Assembly: GCA_025355725.1 (NCBI GenBank)
Contig: JANXZC010000176.1
Span: 1 to 33,421 of the forward strand
Direction: 5' to 3'
From: Syntrophus sp. (in: bacteria)
GTDB lineage: Bacteria; Desulfobacterota; Syntrophia; Syntrophales; UBA8958
DNA length: 33,421 nucleotides
Numbering within the stretch: the stretch's first letter is position 1; each line of letters starts with the position of its first letter. Under the pieces are notes generated by a model. The model searched no databases, was not told the DNA's origin, and was given only the letters and a program-made list of their open reading frames with translations. This document shows positions 1 to 8,134 of the stretch, one piece after another. Made by a program: the position numbers and the translations under genes.

Positions 1-1299
1 GTGTTTCACGTAGGGATCATGGATAATGACGTCCCCTCCCATTTCGGTGAGCTTGCGGACAACGATCTCCGAGCCGCTGTAACGGGTGTCGCCGACGTCT
101 TCCCGGTAAGAGGCGCCGAGGACGGCGATCTTGGAGGCGGCAACGATCTTGCCCATATTCCGGAGGGCGTCCCGGACCAGTTCGGCAGCGTGGAGGGAGC
201 GGGTATCGTTGATGTCGATGGCCAGGGGCGTGATCTTGAAGATGTCATCCTCAAAGCCCATCAGGTGCTGGTAGGCCCAGACGCCGAGGCCCCCGTCCTT
301 GGGGAGGCAGTAGCCGCCGATGCCGGGACCGGGAAAGATCATGTTGGAATGGGTGGGGCGGACCTTGATGGCCTTGATGACCTTGATTATGTCCACGCCG
401 TTCCGTTCGGCGAAGAGGCTCCATTCGTTGAGAAAGGCGAGGATCGTGGCCCGGTAGGAGTTCTCGACGATCTTGCAGGTTTCACTCTCGATGGGGCGGT
501 CCAGAACGGTGAGGGGGAATTTCTCGACGTTGAGGATCTCCGAGAGGAACGCGGCGACACGGGTACGGGCCGGTTCGTTGATGCCGCTGCACACCCGCCA
601 GAAGTCCCGGATGGAGGCCACATATTCCCGGCCCGGCATGACCCGCTCGTAGGAGTGGGCGAGGAGCGGTTCGGAGGCGATCCCCCGCTTCTCGAAGGAC
701 TTCTTGATAATGGGATAGGCGACGTATTCCGTCGTTCCCGGGGGAACGGTCGTCTCGATGAGGACCAGGCAGTGAGGGGCGATCTTTTCGCCGATGACAC
801 GGAGGCTGTCTTCGAGGGCGGCGATATCGGCCCTGCCCTTCCGGCAGTCGCCCAGGGTTTCCTTCAGATAGTCGCACTGGACATCCACGACAACGACATC
901 GGCCAGGCAGAGGGCATCGTAGGTGAAGGTGGCGGTGAGGGTCTTCTTCTCCAGGACGCAGCGGGCGATCATGGGGGCGACTTCGGGGTCTTCCGCTTCC
1001 ACCGGGGCAATGCCCTTGTTAAGGAGGGGAATCTTCCAGTAGGACCGGGGCGACGGGCGCTGCATGCCGATGACGAATTTGCCGGATTTGCCTGTTTCCT
1101 TCTTGACGGAGTCGGCGACGATGGCGGCCATGACGGCCCCGACAAACCCGACGCCCATGACGACGACGATTTCCCGGCCTTCCTTGCGGTGCTTCTTCAC
1201 CAGGGCCTGGAGGCGATTGAATTCCTTCGCATAGTCTTCCTGCTTGGGAAGGGAAAAAGATTCTCCATTGGGGGCGGTGCTGATCAATCGTTCCGTCAT
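1..1299 (-). CDS. Nucleotide-sugar dehydrogenase (UDP-glucose/GDP-mannose dehydrogenase family), 3' end beyond window
   Basis: NAD-dependent enzyme expected to oxidise the C6 alcohol of a UDP- or GDP-sugar to the uronate for surface polysaccharide synthesis. The minus frame is open from ATG at 1299 to the left edge (433 codons seen). An AAAGGA Shine-Dalgarno lies about 10 bases before the ATG. The Rossmann glycine motif GVGFVG is near residue 50, and GGYCLPKD carries the family catalytic Cys at residue 331. The last residues seen, HDPYVKH, match the UDP-binding C-terminal domain, so little should be missing. The roughly 45 residues before the Rossmann fold are longer than in most family members, where that motif is near the N-terminus. 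The rfbA-like gene lies 66 bp upstream in the same orientation, suggesting a sugar-nucleotide operon. The exact sugar cannot be told from sequence. A long plus-strand ORF over this gene is a GC-rich shadow. Confidence 0.88.
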   Translation of the reverse strand, partial: MTERLISTAPNGESFSLPKQEDYAKEFNRLQALVKKHRKEGREIVVVMGVGFVGAVMAAIVADSVKKETGKSGKFVIGMQRPSPRSYWKIPLLNKGIAPVEAEDPEVAPMIARCVLEKKTLTATFTYDALCLADVVVVDVQCDYLKETLGDCRKGRADIAALEDSLRVIGEKIAPHCLVLIETTVPPGTTEYVAYPIIKKSFEKRGIASEPLLAHSYERVMPGREYVASIRDFWRVCSGINEPARTRVAAFLSEILNVEKFPLTVLDRPIESETCKIVENSYRATILAFLNEWSLFAERNGVDIIKVIKAIKVRPTHSNMIFPGPGIGGYCLPKDGGLGVWAYQHLMGFEDDIFKITPLAIDINDTRSLHAAELVRDALRNMGKIVAASKIAVLGASYREDVGDTRYSGSEIVVRKLTEMGGDVIIHDPYVKH

Positions 1300-1365
1300 A
1301 CAATCAGTATCCTTTTGTTTATAAAATCAATATAATTGGCTCAAGAATTATGATTTTACCGGCCA

Positions 1366-2238
1366 TCAGACATCCCTTTTGACCATATTGACCAGATATT
1401 GCCCATAGCCGTTATTGATCATCGGTTGGGCCAATTTCAGGATCTGGGCGGCGTCTATGTGTCCCATCCGATAGGCAATCTCTTCCAGGCAGGCCACCTT
1501 GAGGCCCTGCCTGTTTTCGATGGCCTCGATGAAGGTGGAGGCCTGAATCAACGATTCGTGGGTACCCGTGTCCAGCCAGGCGATGCCGCGGCCAAGGGTT
1601 TCCACTTTCAATTCCTTACATTCAAGATAGGCCCGGTTGACATCGGTTATTTCCAGCTCTCCCCGGGGGGAGGGTTTCAGATTGGCCGCAATGTCCAGCA
1701 CCCGGTTGTCGTAGAAATAGAGGCCCGTCACGGCCCAGTTTGATTTCGGGCTTTTTGGTTTTTCCTCAAGGGTGTCGGCCTTCCCTTCGCCATTGAAAGA
1801 GACGACACCATAGCGTTCCGGATCTTTCACCCAATAAGCGAAGACGGTCGCGCCTTTTTCGTTCTCCCCCGCCTTTCTGAGCAGCCTGATCAGGCCATGT
1901 CCATAAAATATGTTGTCCCCGAGGATCAGGCAGCATTTGTCCCTGTTTACAAACTCCCTGCCAATGATGAAGGCCTGGGCAAGTCCCTCGGGCTTCGGCT
2001 GCTCGGCATAGGTGAATTCAATGCCCCACTGAGCGCCGTCCCCCAGTAATCTCCGATAAAGGGGCAGGTCCTCCGGGGTTGATATGATCAATATTTCCCG
2101 GATTCCGGCCAGCATCAGGATCGACAGGGGATAATAAATCATCGGCTTGTCATAAATCGGAAGGAGCTGCTTGCTGATGACTCTGGTAATGGGATAGAGG
2201 CGCGTGCCCGCGCCACCGGCGAGGATAATTCCTTTCAT
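1366..2238 (-). CDS. rfbA: Glucose-1-phosphate thymidylyltransferase (RmlA/RfbA type)
   Basis: Makes dTDP-glucose from glucose-1-phosphate and dTTP, the first step to dTDP-rhamnose and related deoxysugars, in the cytoplasm. The 290-residue length is typical. The N-terminus [18 protein letters not shown] is the nucleotidyltransferase signature with the G-G-x-G-T-R-L loop. [14 protein letters not shown] and [11 protein letters not shown] follow in the order expected for short-form Rml[16 protein letters not shown] matches the late conserved block. It precedes the nucleotide-sugar dehydrogenase by 66 bp on the same strand. No strong Shine-Dalgarno is adjacent; AAAGGA is about 16 bases before the ATG. 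The rest of a dTDP-rhamnose pathway (rmlB, C, D) is not in the window. Confidence 0.92.
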   Translation of the reverse strand: MKGIILAGGAGTRLYPITRVISKQLLPIYDKPMIYYPLSILMLAGIREILIISTPEDLPLYRRLLGDGAQWGIEFTYAEQPKPEGLAQAFIIGREFVNRDKCCLILGDNIFYGHGLIRLLRKAGENEKGATVFAYWVKDPERYGVVSFNGEGKADTLEEKPKSPKSNWAVTGLYFYDNRVLDIAANLKPSPRGELEITDVNRAYLECKELKVETLGRGIAWLDTGTHESLIQASTFIEAIENRQGLKVACLEEIAYRMGHIDAAQILKLAQPMINNGYGQYLVNMVKRDV

Positions 2239-2391
2239 GGCCTATTTAGCCTTTTCCTTTATCATTGAAGTTCGGTGCAGCGATGCCATTCGAAGCCCCC
2301 AAAATATAAAGCTCCGCCCTCTCAGTTACCACAGGGCACCCGGAGGATGGGAGCGATGGCTGTTGCGTTAAGGCTGACTGCATGAAACAGG

Positions 2392-2404
2392 GTACCTGCA
2401 TCTC
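2392..2404. repeat. Direct repeat copy 1 (GTACCTGCATCTC)
   Basis: Shares 12 of 13 bases with 2497-2509 in the same orientation, 105 bp apart. This copy overlaps the left arm of an inverted repeat, GCATCTC ... GAGATGC, spanning 2398-2423. The placement between divergent genes suits a pair of regulator-binding sites. This is inference from position and repetition only. Confidence 0.4.
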
Positions 2405-2496
2405 ACATATTGGTGAGAGATGCAATAATAAAAATATCAGACAAACTATGTAGAATATGGACGTTCGGAATAAATATTAAATATTATTTATTAACT

Positions 2497-2509
2497 GTAC
2501 CTGTATCTC
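2497..2509. repeat. Direct repeat copy 2 (GTACCTGTATCTC)
   Basis: Second copy of the 13-bp motif at 2392-2404 with one mismatch. It lies about 35 bases before the GGAGG of the 17-codon mini-ORF. Confidence 0.4.
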
Positions 2510-2748
2510 TGCATTGTTAGTTCTAAACTGATATCTTTTTACTGGAGGACGGGTAAATGAGCGGATGCGATGGCCAAGGCGATGTCGGCATTCGCTACTA
2601 TTTATCTTGACATAAAACCGGAGTTAGTATCTATAGCACCTCATATAAATATAGACTGTTTTGATCGAGAACCATCAACAAGTCTTAATAACGCCTTTCG
2701 TAACCTTTCTGATGTCACTGAGCATATCATCAAGTTGGAGACAAACCG

Positions 2749-4338
2749 ATGGATGATCCATCCAAGACAAGGCAGGAATCCCTTCATGAATCGGCTTCGC
2801 GAGACATTTCAGAACGAAAGGCGGCCGAAGAAAAATACCGTTCCATCTTCGAGAATGCCATAGAGGGCATTTTCCAGACTACTATAGATGGCCGCTTTCT
2901 GAGCGCTAACCCGGCCCTTGCCCATATCTTCGGCTATGAATCGCCTGAAGACCTGATGAATTCCGTGACAGATATCGGCAGACAGATCTATGTCAACCCC
3001 GAAACGCGTCCCGAGCACATGCGCCTGATCGATGAGAAGGGAGAGGTGAAGCGCTTTGAAACCCAGGGATTCAGGAAGGACGGAAGCATCTGCTGGGTTT
3101 CCATAAACACCCGCCTTGTCAGAGACGACGCCGGCAATCCCAAATATTATGAGGGTTTTGTTGTCGAGTTCACCGAACAGAGGCTGATGAAGGAAGATCT
3201 GCTGCGGACGCACAAGCTCGAATCGCTGGGCATTTTGGCCGGCGGGATTGCCCACGATTTCAACAATCTTATCATGGCGGTCCAGGGATATGTGGATCTG
3301 ACCCGCCTTTACCTAGCGCCGGATAGCAAGGCCCGCAGTTATCTCGAATCCGCCCAGCAGTGCATAGACCAGACCGGAGAGCTGACCAGCCGGCTGATCA
3401 CCTTTTCCAAGGGCGGCGCTCCCTTCCGGAAGAGCTGCGATGTTGAGGAGCTTGTCCAGAGCGCCGTTCACAGCATCGTAAAGGAAGTGGACGTGAAGAC
3501 GGCTTTCGACTTCGCGGATGACCTCTGGCCCACCGAGATCGACGAGCTGCAAATGAAACAGTGTTTTTACAGCCTCACGACAAACGCCGTGGAGGCCATG
3601 CCCGGGGGAGGAAAGCTGACCGTACGGACGGAGAATGTCGAAATACCAAAGGGAACGGCATTTCCCATGAAAAAGGGCTCCTACGTCATGATCACCTTTG
3701 CAGATGAAGGCGTTGGCATCCCGGTGGAACACCTGGACAAGGTATTTGATCCCTATTTCAGCACCAAGGAGAGGGGGGCGCAGAAGGGAATGGGGCTGGG
3801 ACTTTCGGTCTGCTATTCCGTCCTGAAGCAGCACGAAGGGTACATTTGGGTGGATTCTCGACCAGGGAAAGGAACCGCAGTTAACCTTTATCTGCCGGTG
3901 CGGGTGGTGCATAAGGCAAAAGGAAAAAAAGTAAAGAAGTCATCAGCGGCCGACACCCGGCGCGTCCTGATCATGGATGATGAGCGGAGTATCCGTGAGA
4001 TCGAACGGTCCTACCTGGAGCTCCTGGGTTATGAAGTGACTGACGTGAAGGATGGTCAGGAGGCAATCGATGCTTACACAAGAGCTCTCCATAACGACAG
4101 GCCCTTTGATCTGGTGCTCCTGGACCTGACGGTTCGCCAGGGATTGGGTGGTCAGCTTACCATGGAGAGATTGTTGAAGATAGATCCGAAGATCAAGGCC
4201 ATTATTGCCTCCGGCTATGTCGACGATCCCGTCATCGAGCATTACCGCAATTACGGCTTCCGCGGAGCAATGAAGAAACCTTTCAAGGGAGAAGAACTGA
4301 AGTCTTTAGTGGAGAAGATACTGCGCGGGGAAAGGTAA
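2749..4338 (+). CDS. Cytosolic hybrid histidine kinase (PAS - HisKA - HATPase - receiver)
   Basis: Two-component sensor that should autophosphorylate and pass phosphate to its own C-terminal receiver. Order in 529 residues: a short lead ending RDISERKAAEEKY (a PAC-type linker), PAS about 28-145, HisKA with H-box GGIAHDFNN (His169), HATPase with N-box TNAVEAMPGGG, DEGVGIP and GLGLSVCYSVLKQHEG, then receiver about 404-525 with acidic pair D410/D411, phospho-acceptor D459 in LLDLTV, and KKPF lysine. No membrane segment or signal peptide is seen, so it should be soluble. ATG 2749 was chosen because GGAG lies 8 bases upstream and the frame has a stop just before. The RDISERK element normally follows a PAS domain, so the gene may have lost an N-terminal PAS. 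No partner regulator is adjacent; the signal is unknown. Confidence 0.88.
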   Translation: MDDPSKTRQESLHESASRDISERKAAEEKYRSIFENAIEGIFQTTIDGRFLSANPALAHIFGYESPEDLMNSVTDIGRQIYVNPETRPEHMRLIDEKGEVKRFETQGFRKDGSICWVSINTRLVRDDAGNPKYYEGFVVEFTEQRLMKEDLLRTHKLESLGILAGGIAHDFNNLIMAVQGYVDLTRLYLAPDSKARSYLESAQQCIDQTGELTSRLITFSKGGAPFRKSCDVEELVQSAVHSIVKEVDVKTAFDFADDLWPTEIDELQMKQCFYSLTTNAVEAMPGGGKLTVRTENVEIPKGTAFPMKKGSYVMITFADEGVGIPVEHLDKVFDPYFSTKERGAQKGMGLGLSVCYSVLKQHEGYIWVDSRPGKGTAVNLYLPVRVVHKAKGKKVKKSSAADTRRVLIMDDERSIREIERSYLELLGYEVTDVKDGQEAIDAYTRALHNDRPFDLVLLDLTVRQGLGGQLTMERLLKIDPKIKAIIASGYVDDPVIEHYRNYGFRGAMKKPFKGEELKSLVEKILRGER

Positions 4339-4384
4339 TGGATCATTTCTCAGCGACCAGCAGCTATCTCTATTGGGGGTGCCT

Positions 4385-5101
4385 TTACCTGTCAGCCGGT
4401 GATATTTCAAGCATGTATATGTTTCCTTTTTCGCTGAATACGGGCTGGACATGATAATTCTTCGACGGTTCCACATCAAGTACAATTCGTACCATGTGGG
4501 TACGGGGGTCTTCGCTGCAACGGACACGCCTGATAATCTTGCCACCCACATTGATCAGGGCCCACTCCTTCTTGAATGAAGATACATTGGCAACGTCGAG
4601 TACGATCCGGGCTGATTTTCCCTCAATGGCAAAGATGGCGGGTGTATAAAAACGGTCGAATTCTATCAAGATGGCCTCTTTCCCGCTATCGTCGAGTTTA
4701 AACTTTATACTCTTCATATTAATGCTGATGTTCTCTTTCTCATCCGATATCGTGGATGTATCCTCCGCCGGTTTTCCCCCTTTAGATGCAGCCTCGGATG
4801 ACTTGGGTGGCTGGCTTTCAAGACGCGTCGTAAAGACATATCCAAGGGCTTTGTTTTCCACTCGCTCCTTCTCGGTCAATGGAAAGACGGCATACCAGCC
4901 GTCTTTAAGGAAGTCCGTTTTAACTGCCTGCCCGGCGATGAGCCCCCCTTTGATTGGTGAATTCATGGACCGCTTTTCTCGGATGATTGTCTTTGGGCGG
5001 GCGTACATGATCTTCCCCCACTCTTCGGCAATGCCCAAAGTGGAAATACATAAGGTAATCCCTGCAATCAGGATAAGCTTAAGCCAGTTTCTTGTACCCA
5101 T
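4385..5101 (-). CDS. Exported SH3-like / AMIN-domain protein
   Basis: Likely periplasmic protein. The start was set at ATG 5101 because AGGA sits 8 bases upstream of it; the alternative ATG at 5110 overlaps that site and would add three residues. The 238-residue product begins with a signal peptide (charged MGTRNWLK, hydrophobic LILIAGITLCISTL, probable cut after GIA). About residues 30-90 resemble a bacterial SH3 fold (DGWYAVFPL, GYVFTTRL). A charged linker follows, then about 130-235 a beta-rich AMIN-type domain (RIVLDVANV, VRIVLDVEP, LEISPADR). AMIN domains usually target amidases or secretins to envelope structures, but no amidase or secretin domain is fused or adjacent here. The gene is convergent with the kinase and divergent from the deaminase pair; 5102-5382 shows no convincing promoter or riboswitch. 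Confidence 0.72.
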   Translation of the reverse strand: MGTRNWLKLILIAGITLCISTLGIAEEWGKIMYARPKTIIREKRSMNSPIKGGLIAGQAVKTDFLKDGWYAVFPLTEKERVENKALGYVFTTRLESQPPKSSEAASKGGKPAEDTSTISDEKENISINMKSIKFKLDDSGKEAILIEFDRFYTPAIFAIEGKSARIVLDVANVSSFKKEWALINVGGKIIRRVRCSEDPRTHMVRIVLDVEPSKNYHVQPVFSEKGNIYMLEISPADR

Positions 5102-5382
5102 GATGACCATCCTGTATCAATGTGATTGCTTGTAAAGACTACGACTCCCCTTAAAATCACCCTTCCCAAAATGGGCATTTTACCCGTTTATCATTAAAAA
5201 CTCTAAAAAAGTCCAGCAAATTGTTTTTATGATGACTTTGCAAATCAGAGCACCCATTCCCAGTCAATCCGGTCACTTGCGGATGGGGGAACAGCAATCG
5301 AGAATTTCAGCTACTCCCGCTGGACATTTTCTCAGAGATATGCAAACTTCGCCGGACACTTAAGGACTGAAGGGGGAAGCAG

Positions 5383-6711
5383 ATGCGTGATGTCGATATC
5401 TTGATCACCGAAGGGCTGATCGTCACCATGGATAACTCGGGAACCATCTACGATCATGGCGCCCTGGCCATTGAAAATGATGCGATAGTTGAATTGGGGG
5501 ATTCGGAAGACATTAAAAAGGCGTACCGGGGGAAAAAGGAAATATCCGCTCGCAACTGTATTGTCATGCCCGGCCTGGTCAATGGTCATACCCATGCCGC
5601 CATGACCTGCTTTAGGGGCATTGCCGACGACATGGATCTCATGAGCTGGTTAAACGACTATATCTTTCCCGCCGAAGCCAGAAATGTGTCTCCCGAACTT
5701 GCCTACTGGGGGAGTATGCTGGCCTGCGCCGAAATGATCAAATCCGGCACTACCACTTTCTGTGATATGTACATCTTCGAAGAGGAAACCGCCTCCGCAG
5801 CAAAAAGCGCCGGCATGAGGTGTCTTGTCGGGGAGGTCCTCTTTGACTTTCCTTCCCCCAATTTCAAAACTCCTGCGGAAGGAATAAGCTATACGAGGAA
5901 ACTCATTGAAAAATGGTCCGGTGACCCGCTCGTTCAGATCGTTGTCGAGCCTCATGCCCTTTATACCTGCTCGCCGTCACTCCTCAAGAACGCTAAAGAC
6001 ATTGCGAGGGAATATAACATTCCCATCGCCATGCATTTTCTTGAAAACAGCGCCGAGGTTCAACAACTAATGGATATGTTTGGTAGGAAAGCAACGCACT
6101 TTCTTAAGGATATCGGTTATCTTGATGAACGATTGATCGTATTTCATGGCGTCTGCATGGACGAAGAGGACATGCGGATATTCGCAGACCATGGATGCAA
6201 GATCGTCCACAATCCGGAAAGCAATATGAAACTGGCCTCCGGCATCGCCCCCGTCGCTCAGATGCTGAAACTCGGCCTCGACGTCGCCCTCGGCACGGAC
6301 GGCTGCGCCAGCAACAACAATCTGGATATGTTCCAGGAGATGGATACGGCGGCAAAACTGGCAAAAGTCGCCACCCTGGATCCCACCGTCCTGCCCGCCC
6401 CCACTGTAGTTAAAATGGCTACCCGCAATGGGGCGCAGGCATTGGGGATGGGCCATTTAACCGGCGTCCTGGAAACAGGGAAAAAAGCCGACGTAATTCT
6501 GATCAATACCCGAAAACCTCATCTAACCCCTATGTACAATGCATACTCCCACCTTGTTTACGCGGTCACGGGAGCCGATGTGGACACCTCCATTATCAAC
6601 GGCAAGTTAGTCATGGAAAACCGTCGTCTCCTTACGATCAATGAACAGGAAGCCATGGAACGGGTCAACCAGATAGCGTTGAAAGTCAGGGAAAGCCTGA
6701 GAAAGCCATAA
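5383..6711 (+). CDS. Amidohydrolase, MTA/SAH deaminase-like, copy 1
   Basis: Amidohydrolase-superfamily enzyme closest by motifs to 5-methylthioadenosine/S-adenosylhomocysteine deaminases, which turn the adenine ring to hypoxanthine with release of ammonia. 442 residues, cytosolic. Metal ligands are visible: H69 and H71 in GHTH, H218, and D306 in LGTDGCASNN. E221 (proton shuttle) and H255 are also present, as is H191 in EPHALYTCS. The usual HLxET block reads HFLENS: the catalytic Glu is kept but Thr is replaced by Asn. AAGGGGG lies just before the ATG. It ends 9 bp before a paralogue, so the two are almost surely co-transcribed. Related guanine, chlorotriazine or cytosine-type hydrolases cannot be excluded from sequence alone. 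Confidence 0.8.
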   Translation: MRDVDILITEGLIVTMDNSGTIYDHGALAIENDAIVELGDSEDIKKAYRGKKEISARNCIVMPGLVNGHTHAAMTCFRGIADDMDLMSWLNDYIFPAEARNVSPELAYWGSMLACAEMIKSGTTTFCDMYIFEEETASAAKSAGMRCLVGEVLFDFPSPNFKTPAEGISYTRKLIEKWSGDPLVQIVVEPHALYTCSPSLLKNAKDIAREYNIPIAMHFLENSAEVQQLMDMFGRKATHFLKDIGYLDERLIVFHGVCMDEEDMRIFADHGCKIVHNPESNMKLASGIAPVAQMLKLGLDVALGTDGCASNNNLDMFQEMDTAAKLAKVATLDPTVLPAPTVVKMATRNGAQALGMGHLTGVLETGKKADVILINTRKPHLTPMYNAYSHLVYAVTGADVDTSIINGKLVMENRRLLTINEQEAMERVNQIALKVRESLRKP

Positions 6712-6720
6712 TCAATTATC

Positions 6721-8070
6721 ATGAACCATTGCAGCGCACCTCTTGATATTCTTATTCAGGGTGGCCGACTCCTCACTCTCGCCGAAGATAATAGGGTTAT
6801 TGAAGACCCCCTCATCGGCATTCGCGACGGTGAGATTCTTTTCATCGAGGAAGCACATGCCCCCCTGGTCAGTCTCTACGCGCCGAAAGAAATCATCCAT
6901 GCCGAGGGTTGTGTCATTATACCAGGCCTAGTCAATACTCACACCCATGTTCCCATGGTCTGTTTTCGCGGCCTCGCCGATGATCTTCCCTTGATGGATT
7001 GGCTAAACAACCATATCTTCCCTGCCGAGAGAAAGTATGTCAACCGGGAAATGGTCCATGCGGGCGCCCTCCTCGGGATTGCGGAGATGCTGCTCTCGGG
7101 AACGACAACCTTTTGCGACGGATACTTTTACGAGAGCACTGTGGCCCGGGCCGCCCACGAGAGCGGTATCCGCTGCGTGGCTGGGATGGGCTTCCTGGAC
7201 GCAGATATGGACCACGTCACCGCAGCCGAGATTGAAAGACACGTGCAGGGGGCGAATAAATTCCTCAGCAAATGGCTGTCGGAAAGACCCATGATCACCC
7301 CTGCCCTCTTCTGTCATTCTCCTTACACCTGTTCTCCCCAAACGATCCGCGCCATCAAGGAGGTCGCCCGTCAAAATGCCGTCCCCTTCCTGATCCATCT
7401 GGCGGAAACAAGCGATGAAAAAGAAATCATCATGAATCGCTACGGCAACACTCCGGTACACCACCTCGATGCCCTGGGGGTCCTGGACGACTTGACCGTC
7501 GCAGTCCATTGTAACTGGCTCGATGAGGGGGAAATCGCCTGTCTTGCTGTAAACCACATAAAGGTTTCCCATAACCCGCAGAGCAACATGAAGCTTGCTA
7601 CCGGCGTGGGTCCGATTCCCGAGATGCTTGCCGCCGGTATCGATGTGGGACTGGGCACGGACGGTTGTGCCAGCAATAACGATCACGACATGTTTGGCGA
7701 AATGGATTCCGCCGCAAAACTACATAAGGTTATAAAAAAAGACCCTTCCATCATGGATGCCCAAACGGTACTGAGGATGGCAACGATGGGTGGGGCCAGG
7801 GTACTGGGGCTGGATCGCCTGATCGGATCTATCGAAGCGGGCAAGAAGGCGGATCTGATCATTGTCGATCTAAAGAAGCCGCATTTGACCCCTGTTTATA
7901 ACATCTGCTCCCAGCTTGTCTACGCCGCCTCGGGGGCCGATGTCCAGACAAGTATCATCAATGGCAAGATCGTTATGAAGGACCGCCGACTTTTGACGAT
8001 TGATCTGGAAGAAGTTATGGATAACGTCAATAAGATAGCCCATGACATAAAACACTCTCTATTTAAATAA
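6721..8070 (+). CDS. Amidohydrolase, MTA/SAH deaminase-like, copy 2
   Basis: Paralogue of the preceding gene, 449 residues, collinear over the whole length and especially similar in the C-terminus (PHLTP.YN, GADV.TSIINGK). Metal ligands are H74 and H76 in THTH, H226 and D314 in LGTDGCASNN; E229 lies in the canonical HLAETSDE block and H263 in VHCNWLDE. Unlike copy 1, the HxxET motif is intact, so this is the better candidate for a standard MTA/SAH deaminase. The ATG is 9 bases after the previous stop with no clear Shine-Dalgarno, suggesting translation coupled to copy 1. Likely role: salvage or removal of the methylthioadenosine or S-adenosylhomocysteine by-products of SAM-dependent reactions. 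Confidence 0.82.
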   Translation: MNHCSAPLDILIQGGRLLTLAEDNRVIEDPLIGIRDGEILFIEEAHAPLVSLYAPKEIIHAEGCVIIPGLVNTHTHVPMVCFRGLADDLPLMDWLNNHIFPAERKYVNREMVHAGALLGIAEMLLSGTTTFCDGYFYESTVARAAHESGIRCVAGMGFLDADMDHVTAAEIERHVQGANKFLSKWLSERPMITPALFCHSPYTCSPQTIRAIKEVARQNAVPFLIHLAETSDEKEIIMNRYGNTPVHHLDALGVLDDLTVAVHCNWLDEGEIACLAVNHIKVSHNPQSNMKLATGVGPIPEMLAAGIDVGLGTDGCASNNDHDMFGEMDSAAKLHKVIKKDPSIMDAQTVLRMATMGGARVLGLDRLIGSIEAGKKADLIIVDLKKPHLTPVYNICSQLVYAASGADVQTSIINGKIVMKDRRLLTIDLEEVMDNVNKIAHDIKHSLFK

Positions 8071-8074
8071 TTAT

Positions 8075-8103
8075 TTGACATCCCATCCCATCCTCCCTAT
8101 GAT
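8075..8103 (+). promoter_or_regulatory. Strong sigma70-type promoter for the DUF4139 gene
   Basis: TTGACA at 8075-8080, a 17-base spacer, and TATGAT at 8098-8103: a perfect -35, a 5/6 -10 and ideal spacing. The predicted start near 8110 leaves a short leader to the Shine-Dalgarno TAGGAGG at 8121-8127 and ATG 8135. It begins 5 bases after the deaminase stop codon, so the next gene has its own transcription unit. Confidence 0.75.
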
Positions 8104-8134
8104 GACCTCCATAATCTGTTTAGGAGGATTGATA

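Larger units (their letters stand above)
2239..2748. other. AT-rich intergenic region with repeated motif and mini-ORF
   Basis: About 510 bp between rfbA (reading left) and the hybrid kinase (reading right). It holds a 13-bp motif repeated 105 bp apart, a 7-bp stem inverted repeat at 2398-2423, a weaker GCCCT/AGGGC hairpin at 2316-2337, and an AT-rich stretch at 2420-2500. ATG at 2557 has a strong GGAGG Shine-Dalgarno at 2544-2548 but reads only 17 codons before TGA at 2608-2610. The frame opening at ATG 2570 continues to 2863, but its second half is an out-of-frame shadow of the kinase. TTGACA at 2607-2612 could be a -35 box for the kinase; the facing -10 is poor. Confidence 0.5.

Noticed and set aside
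1-1335. Plus-strand ORF of 444 codons covering the nucleotide-sugar dehydrogenase
   Set aside because: Its product is low-complexity, rich in Gly, Asp and Val, without motifs, while the minus frame gives a complete enzyme with catalytic motif. It is a shadow of GC-rich coding DNA.
5102-5382. Possible SAH or SAM riboswitch before the deaminase genes
   Set aside because: I looked for the conserved core sequences of SAH and SAM riboswitches and did not find them; only weak short hairpins are present.
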